Shown here: in pieces, positions 22,205-24,726 of the stretch
Position numbering within the stretch: the first letter of the stretch is position 1
Layout: every line of letters starts with the position of its first letter
NCBI RefSeq assembly: GCF_946885725.1
Contig: NZ_CAMPGZ010000031.1
Coordinates: 1 to 24,726 of the forward strand
Length of the DNA stretch: 24,726 nucleotides
Source of the DNA: an uncultured Nocardioides sp.
GTDB taxonomy: Bacteria; Actinomycetota; Actinomycetes; Propionibacteriales; Nocardioidaceae
Direction of reading: 5' to 3'
Position numbers and translations under genes: made by a program
The notes under the pieces: model-generated
What the model saw: the letters and a program-made list of their open reading frames with translations, nothing else
Databases searched by the model: none
Told to the model about the DNA's origin: nothing

Positions 22205-22908
22205 CAGGACCTCCGTACCGCGGCGAGGTCGTCCTGCAGCCGGGCGAGTGCGTCGCGCGCGGCCGACCGTGCGTTCTCGGTCAGCGGGTGCTCGGAGAAC
22301 CGGGCCTCGCGGTACAGCGCGGCGAGCTGACCGATGGCCCGCGGGTCGAGGTCGAGGACGTGCAGCACGCGCACGGTGAACTCCGCGGACGTCTCGTGCG
22401 GGCTGCGCGGCAGGCCGGCGTCGGCGACGGCGTCCTCGAGACGCATCCAGCAGCGCACGATGCCATTGCGCGGGTCGCCCTCCTCGAGCGCGGTCAGCCG
22501 GTGCCCGGCATCGGCCACAAGAGCCTCGGCGGCGCGCGTCTCGGGCAGGGGCTCGGCCTCGACGGTCGGCGGCGGCGCTGGCCGGCGCCAGCGGTGGAGG
22601 ACGGCATACCGCAGCCCCCAGGCCACGAGCGCGAGGAACCCGAGCACCAGCGCCCAGGCGATCAGGTCACCGATCCAGCTCAGGTCGATCGACGGCGGGC
22701 GGTCACGAGCGAGCTCCTCCCGGAGGTCCGGGCCGCCCATCGTCGGCTCGGAGGCCGACGCCGTGGTCGGCGTTGCGAACGAGCGGGTCCGGCCCGACGG
22801 CGACAGCACCGCGACCGGGCCGGTCGTGGCCGCCCAGGCGAGCACGACGACGCCGATACACACGGCCGGAGCCACGAGCGCCGCACGCCGCTGCTCCGTC
22901 CCCACCAT
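22204..22908 (-). CDS. DUF4129 domain membrane protein, first gene of MoxR operon
   Basis: A 234-aa protein with an N-terminal hydrophobic segment (about 8-33, possibly a signal anchor), an outside stretch rich in Ser/Thr/Pro (about 38-75), a second membrane helix (about 79-103) and a cytoplasmic DUF4129 domain. The domain shows the family pattern IVRCWMRLEDAVADAGLPR followed by ETSAEF. Such proteins usually accompany MoxR/DUF58, sometimes fused to transglutaminase domains, which are absent here. ATG 22908 follows TATCAT by 6 nt and is thus probably leaderless, making this the first gene of a five-gene operon. TGATG links it to the next gene. Confidence 0.85.
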   Translation of the reverse strand: MVGTEQRRAALVAPAVCIGVVVLAWAATTGPVAVLSPSGRTRSFATPTTASASEPTMGGPDLREELARDRPPSIDLSWIGDLIAWALVLGFLALVAWGLRYAVLHRWRRPAPPPTVEAEPLPETRAAEALVADAGHRLTALEEGDPRNGIVRCWMRLEDAVADAGLPRSPHETSAEFTVRVLHVLDLDPRAIGQLAALYREARFSEHPLTENARSAARDALARLQDDLAAVRRS

Positions 22909-22914
22909 GGGGGG

Positions 22915-22920
22915 ATGATA
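22915..22920 (-). promoter_or_regulatory. -10 box (TATCAT) for leaderless MoxR operon
   Basis: TATCAT, 6 nt (CCCCCC), then ATG 22908. It is closer to the TATAAT consensus than the TAGGGT boxes of other genes in the window. Confidence 0.5.
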
Positions 22921-22966
22921 GGAGCAGCGGCGTGCGGCGAACGGTTGTCGCGGCGTACGGCCGGTC

Positions 22967-23833
22967 TCAGAGGATCGGCGAGAACGGCTCCGTGCCGGGC
23001 TCGAGCGCCAGCCCCGAGATGCCGCCGTTGGCCTTGGCGTAGGCCAGCTCGTGCGCGATGTCGCCGACGCCGTTGGAGCCCGCGAGCGGGGCGATCGCCA
23101 GCGTCGACAGCGTGCCGAGCGCGTTGCCCTCGCCGTCGAGGAACGCACTGCCCGAGTCACCGGGGACGCCCGGCGTGAGCGTGTAGACCGGGTGGCTCCA
23201 GCCGTCGCCCTCGGCGCCCAGGCTGGTGCCGGTCTTCGGCGAGAGCTCCTCGACGCCACCGCGGAGGCTGGAGTTGCCGAAGGAGTAGACCCGGTCGCCG
23301 GTGGCGCTGCCGTCGCTGTTCACGCCGACCGGACCGCCCCAGAACGGAACGCTCGGGTTGACCTTCGAGACGTCCGCGGCGTCGACCTTGACCAGCGCGA
23401 GGTCGTTGTAGGCGCAGGTGTTCTCGTCGGTCTCGCCCTTCTTCTGCATGGTGAGCCACGAGCTGTAGGCGAGCGTGCCGGAGCCGACCTTGGTGCCCTC
23501 GCCGACGAGCGAGCCGCCCTCGACGAAGTCGACCTTGGTGCCGAGCGGCAGCGAGCCGGCGTCGCAGCCGTTGGTGTCGGTGGCCTCACCGGTGCCGGCG
23601 CAGTGCGCGGCGTAGCCGACGTAGGTGTTGCCGGCGCCGTCGGTGAAGACGAAGTTCGCCGTGCACTGGGCGCCCTCGGTGTACATCTGCACGCCGGGAT
23701 GGATGGTGGCGCTGTCCGCCGGGGCCCACGACGGGGCGGCGGACGACGTACCGGCAGTGGCAGCGACGGTGGCGGCGGTCAGCGCGGCGGTGGCGCCGAC
23801 AGCGAGGAGGGTGCGAGCCCGAGAGACCTGCAT
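22967..23833 (-). CDS. Secreted trypsin-like serine protease
   Basis: A 288-aa exported chymotrypsin-fold protease. The N-terminus has basic residues (R5, R7), a long alanine-rich hydrophobic stretch (8-28) and a probable signal peptidase site near SSA-AP (30-34). The catalytic triad is readable: H77 in GYAAHC, D144 in YNDLALVKV and S227 in PGDSGSA. Cysteines C57/C78 and C90/C140 could form two disulfides. It lacks the long pro-region of alpha-lytic proteases, so it may be secreted nearly mature. AAGGAA lies 6 nt before ATG 23833. Upstream are a short leader with an 11-bp hairpin and four phased direct repeats, so expression is probably controlled by a DNA-binding response regulator (inference). 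Substrate unknown. Confidence 0.92.
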   Translation of the reverse strand: MQVSRARTLLAVGATAALTAATVAATAGTSSAAPSWAPADSATIHPGVQMYTEGAQCTANFVFTDGAGNTYVGYAAHCAGTGEATDTNGCDAGSLPLGTKVDFVEGGSLVGEGTKVGSGTLAYSSWLTMQKKGETDENTCAYNDLALVKVDAADVSKVNPSVPFWGGPVGVNSDGSATGDRVYSFGNSSLRGGVEELSPKTGTSLGAEGDGWSHPVYTLTPGVPGDSGSAFLDGEGNALGTLSTLAIAPLAGSNGVGDIAHELAYAKANGGISGLALEPGTEPFSPIL

Positions 23834-23852
23834 GGACGTTCCTTCCCAGGAG

Positions 23853-23878
23853 GGGGTCGTTGGTGGTCCAACGACCCC
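23853..23878 (-). terminator. 11-bp perfect hairpin between moeZ and the protease gene
   Basis: GGGGTCGTTGG (23853-23863) pairs exactly with CCAACGACCCC (23868-23878), loop TGGT. It lies in the short leader just before the protease ribosome site, so it may stop moeZ read-through, act as an mRNA stabiliser or affect translation. No T-run follows. Confidence 0.45.
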
Positions 23879-23887
23879 GCCCCGGGA

Positions 23888-23936
23888 TGGTTACGCGTCA
23901 GTACAGATCAGGACAGTGTCAGTACGGCGTCAGTAC
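23888..23936 (-). promoter_or_regulatory. Four phased direct repeats (GTACTGAC) and possible -10 before the protease gene
   Basis: On the minus strand GTACTGAC is exact at 23936-23929, 23925-23918 and 23904-23897; GTCCTGAT at 23914-23907 differs at two bases. Left ends are 11, 11 and 10 bp apart, so all lie on one helix face. TAACCA (23893-23888) follows as a possible -10, and no good -35 exists, which fits an activator-dependent promoter. The first copy overlaps the moeZ stop codon. An 11-bp direct-repeat spacing is typical of OmpR/PhoB-class regulators. Confidence 0.55.
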
Positions 23937-24726
23937 GACGGCTGCGAGGGATCGATCTGGTTGACCCAGGCGACAACGCCGCCGCCGACGTGCACCGCGT
24001 CGGCGTACCCGGCACCCTTGACGATCGCCAGCGTCTCGGCGGAGCGCACGCCGGTCTTGCAGTGCATGACGACCTGCTTGTCGGAGGGGAGCTTCTCGAG
24101 CGCGCTGCCGTTGAGGAACTCGCCCTTGGGGATCAGCACGGCGCCGGGGATCCGGTTGATGTCGTACTCGTTGGGCTCGCGCACGTCGATCAGCACGAAG
24201 TCGCGGATGCCCTCCTCGCGCTCCTTGAGCATGTGCTCGAGCTGCACGACCGAGATGGTCGAGTCGGCGGCGGCGTCCGCGGCCTCCTCGGAGAGCGCAC
24301 CGCAGAACGTGTCGTAGTCGATGAGCTCGGTGACGGTGGGGTTCTCGCCGCACAGCGCGCAGTTGGGGTCCTTGCGGACCTTGAGCTTGCGGTACTCCAT
24401 CTCCAGCGCGTCGTAGATCATCAGCTTGCCGACCAGCGGGTCGCCGATGCCGGTGAGCAGCTTGATCGCCTCGTTGACCTGGATGGAGCCGATGCTCGCG
24501 CAGAGCACGCCCAGCACGCCGCCCTCGGCGCACGACGGAACCATGCCCGGCGGCGGGGGCTCGGGGTAGAGGCAGCGGTAGCAGGGCGCGTCGTCGACGA
24601 GCTTCGGCGCGAACACCGAGGCCTGCCCGTCGAAGCGGTAGATCGAGCCCCAGACGTAGGGGATGCCGAGGAAGTACGCCGCGTCGTTGACCATGTAGCG
24701 CGTGGCGAAGTTGTCGGTGCCGTCGA
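23930..24726 (-). CDS. moeZ: MoeZ: adenylyltransferase/sulfurtransferase, N-terminus outside window
   Basis: The C-terminal ~265 residues of a MoeB/ThiF-type E1-like enzyme fused to a rhodanese domain. Visible E1 parts are DGTDNFATRYMVND, the zinc pairs CYRC and CALC, and GVLGVLCASIGS. The rhodanese domain has its active-site cysteine in HCKTGVRS. Such proteins adenylate the C-terminus of small sulfur carriers (for molybdopterin, thiamine or cysteine synthesis) and transfer sulfur to form a thiocarboxylate. The mycobacterial counterpart at the same place is, as I recall, moeB1/moeZ (Rv3206c). The ATP-binding N-terminal third, promoter and start codon are not in the window. The stop codon overlaps the repeat array for the next gene. 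Confidence 0.93.
   Translation of the reverse strand, partial: DGTDNFATRYMVNDAAYFLGIPYVWGSIYRFDGQASVFAPKLVDDAPCYRCLYPEPPPPGMVPSCAEGGVLGVLCASIGSIQVNEAIKLLTGIGDPLVGKLMIYDALEMEYRKLKVRKDPNCALCGENPTVTELIDYDTFCGALSEEAADAAADSTISVVQLEHMLKEREEGIRDFVLIDVREPNEYDINRIPGAVLIPKGEFLNGSALEKLPSDKQVVMHCKTGVRSAETLAIVKGAGYADAVHVGGGVVAWVNQIDPSQPSY

Overview
The window is very GC-rich (codon third positions almost all G or C) and carries actinobacterial marker genes: whiB7, mycoredoxin, AdnAB, UvrD2 with an HRDC domain, MoeZ and DUF5679. Many genes start with GTG or ATG only 6-7 nt after a TAGGGT-like -10 box, so leaderless transcription looks common. The gene content and style fit a Nocardioides-like member of the Propionibacteriales; that assignment is inference. 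From memory, the gene order follows the whiB7/uvrD2/adnAB neighbourhood of Mycobacterium tuberculosis (about Rv3195-Rv3206c) and the wblC region of Streptomyces, with local insertions.

Left part (1-3322): a truncated YgjP-type metallopeptidase, a helix-hairpin-helix plus PHP phosphoesterase and an enoyl-CoA hydratase family protein, all on the minus strand. The 332-bp gap between the last two holds five same-direction GTCCACA (DnaA-box-like) elements, four of them at 11-22 bp spacing. A good plus-strand promoter and a possible ~80-nt RNA ending in stem plus T-run follow them. A 52-aa zinc-ribbon gene (DUF5679) with a strong terminator follows.

Centre (3442-11889): a cyclodehydratase/ThiF-like protein and an ABC1 (AarF/UbiB) kinase on plus; a 54-aa zinc ribbon, two tandem paralogous 54-aa arginine-rich proteins, whiB7 and uvrD2 on minus; then mycoredoxin (+), nudC (-) and deoD (+). 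whiB7 has a ~435-nt leader that can be read in detail: AT-rich promoter, 76-codon uORF, intrinsic terminator and a competing antiterminator. This is the layout of ribosome-sensing attenuation that induces antibiotic resistance. The ABC1 kinase neighbour belongs to the WhiB7 regulon in mycobacteria.

Right part (12010-24726, all minus): atl-adnA-adnB form a tight operon joined by two 4-bp GTGA overlaps and serve DNA end resection and alkyl-lesion recognition. A DUF4129-unknown-MoxR-DUF58-membrane protein operon follows the same coupled style and probably forms an envelope-associated MoxR chaperone system. A secreted trypsin-like protease lies downstream of MoeZ (truncated by the window edge). 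Its promoter region holds four direct repeats at 11/11/10-bp spacing, the geometry of an OmpR/PhoB-type operator.

I see no insertion sequences, CRISPR arrays, tRNA or rRNA genes. The most interesting parts are the regulatory DNA (whiB7 leader, DnaA-box array with candidate RNA, phased operator) and the tandem small proteins behind whiB7.
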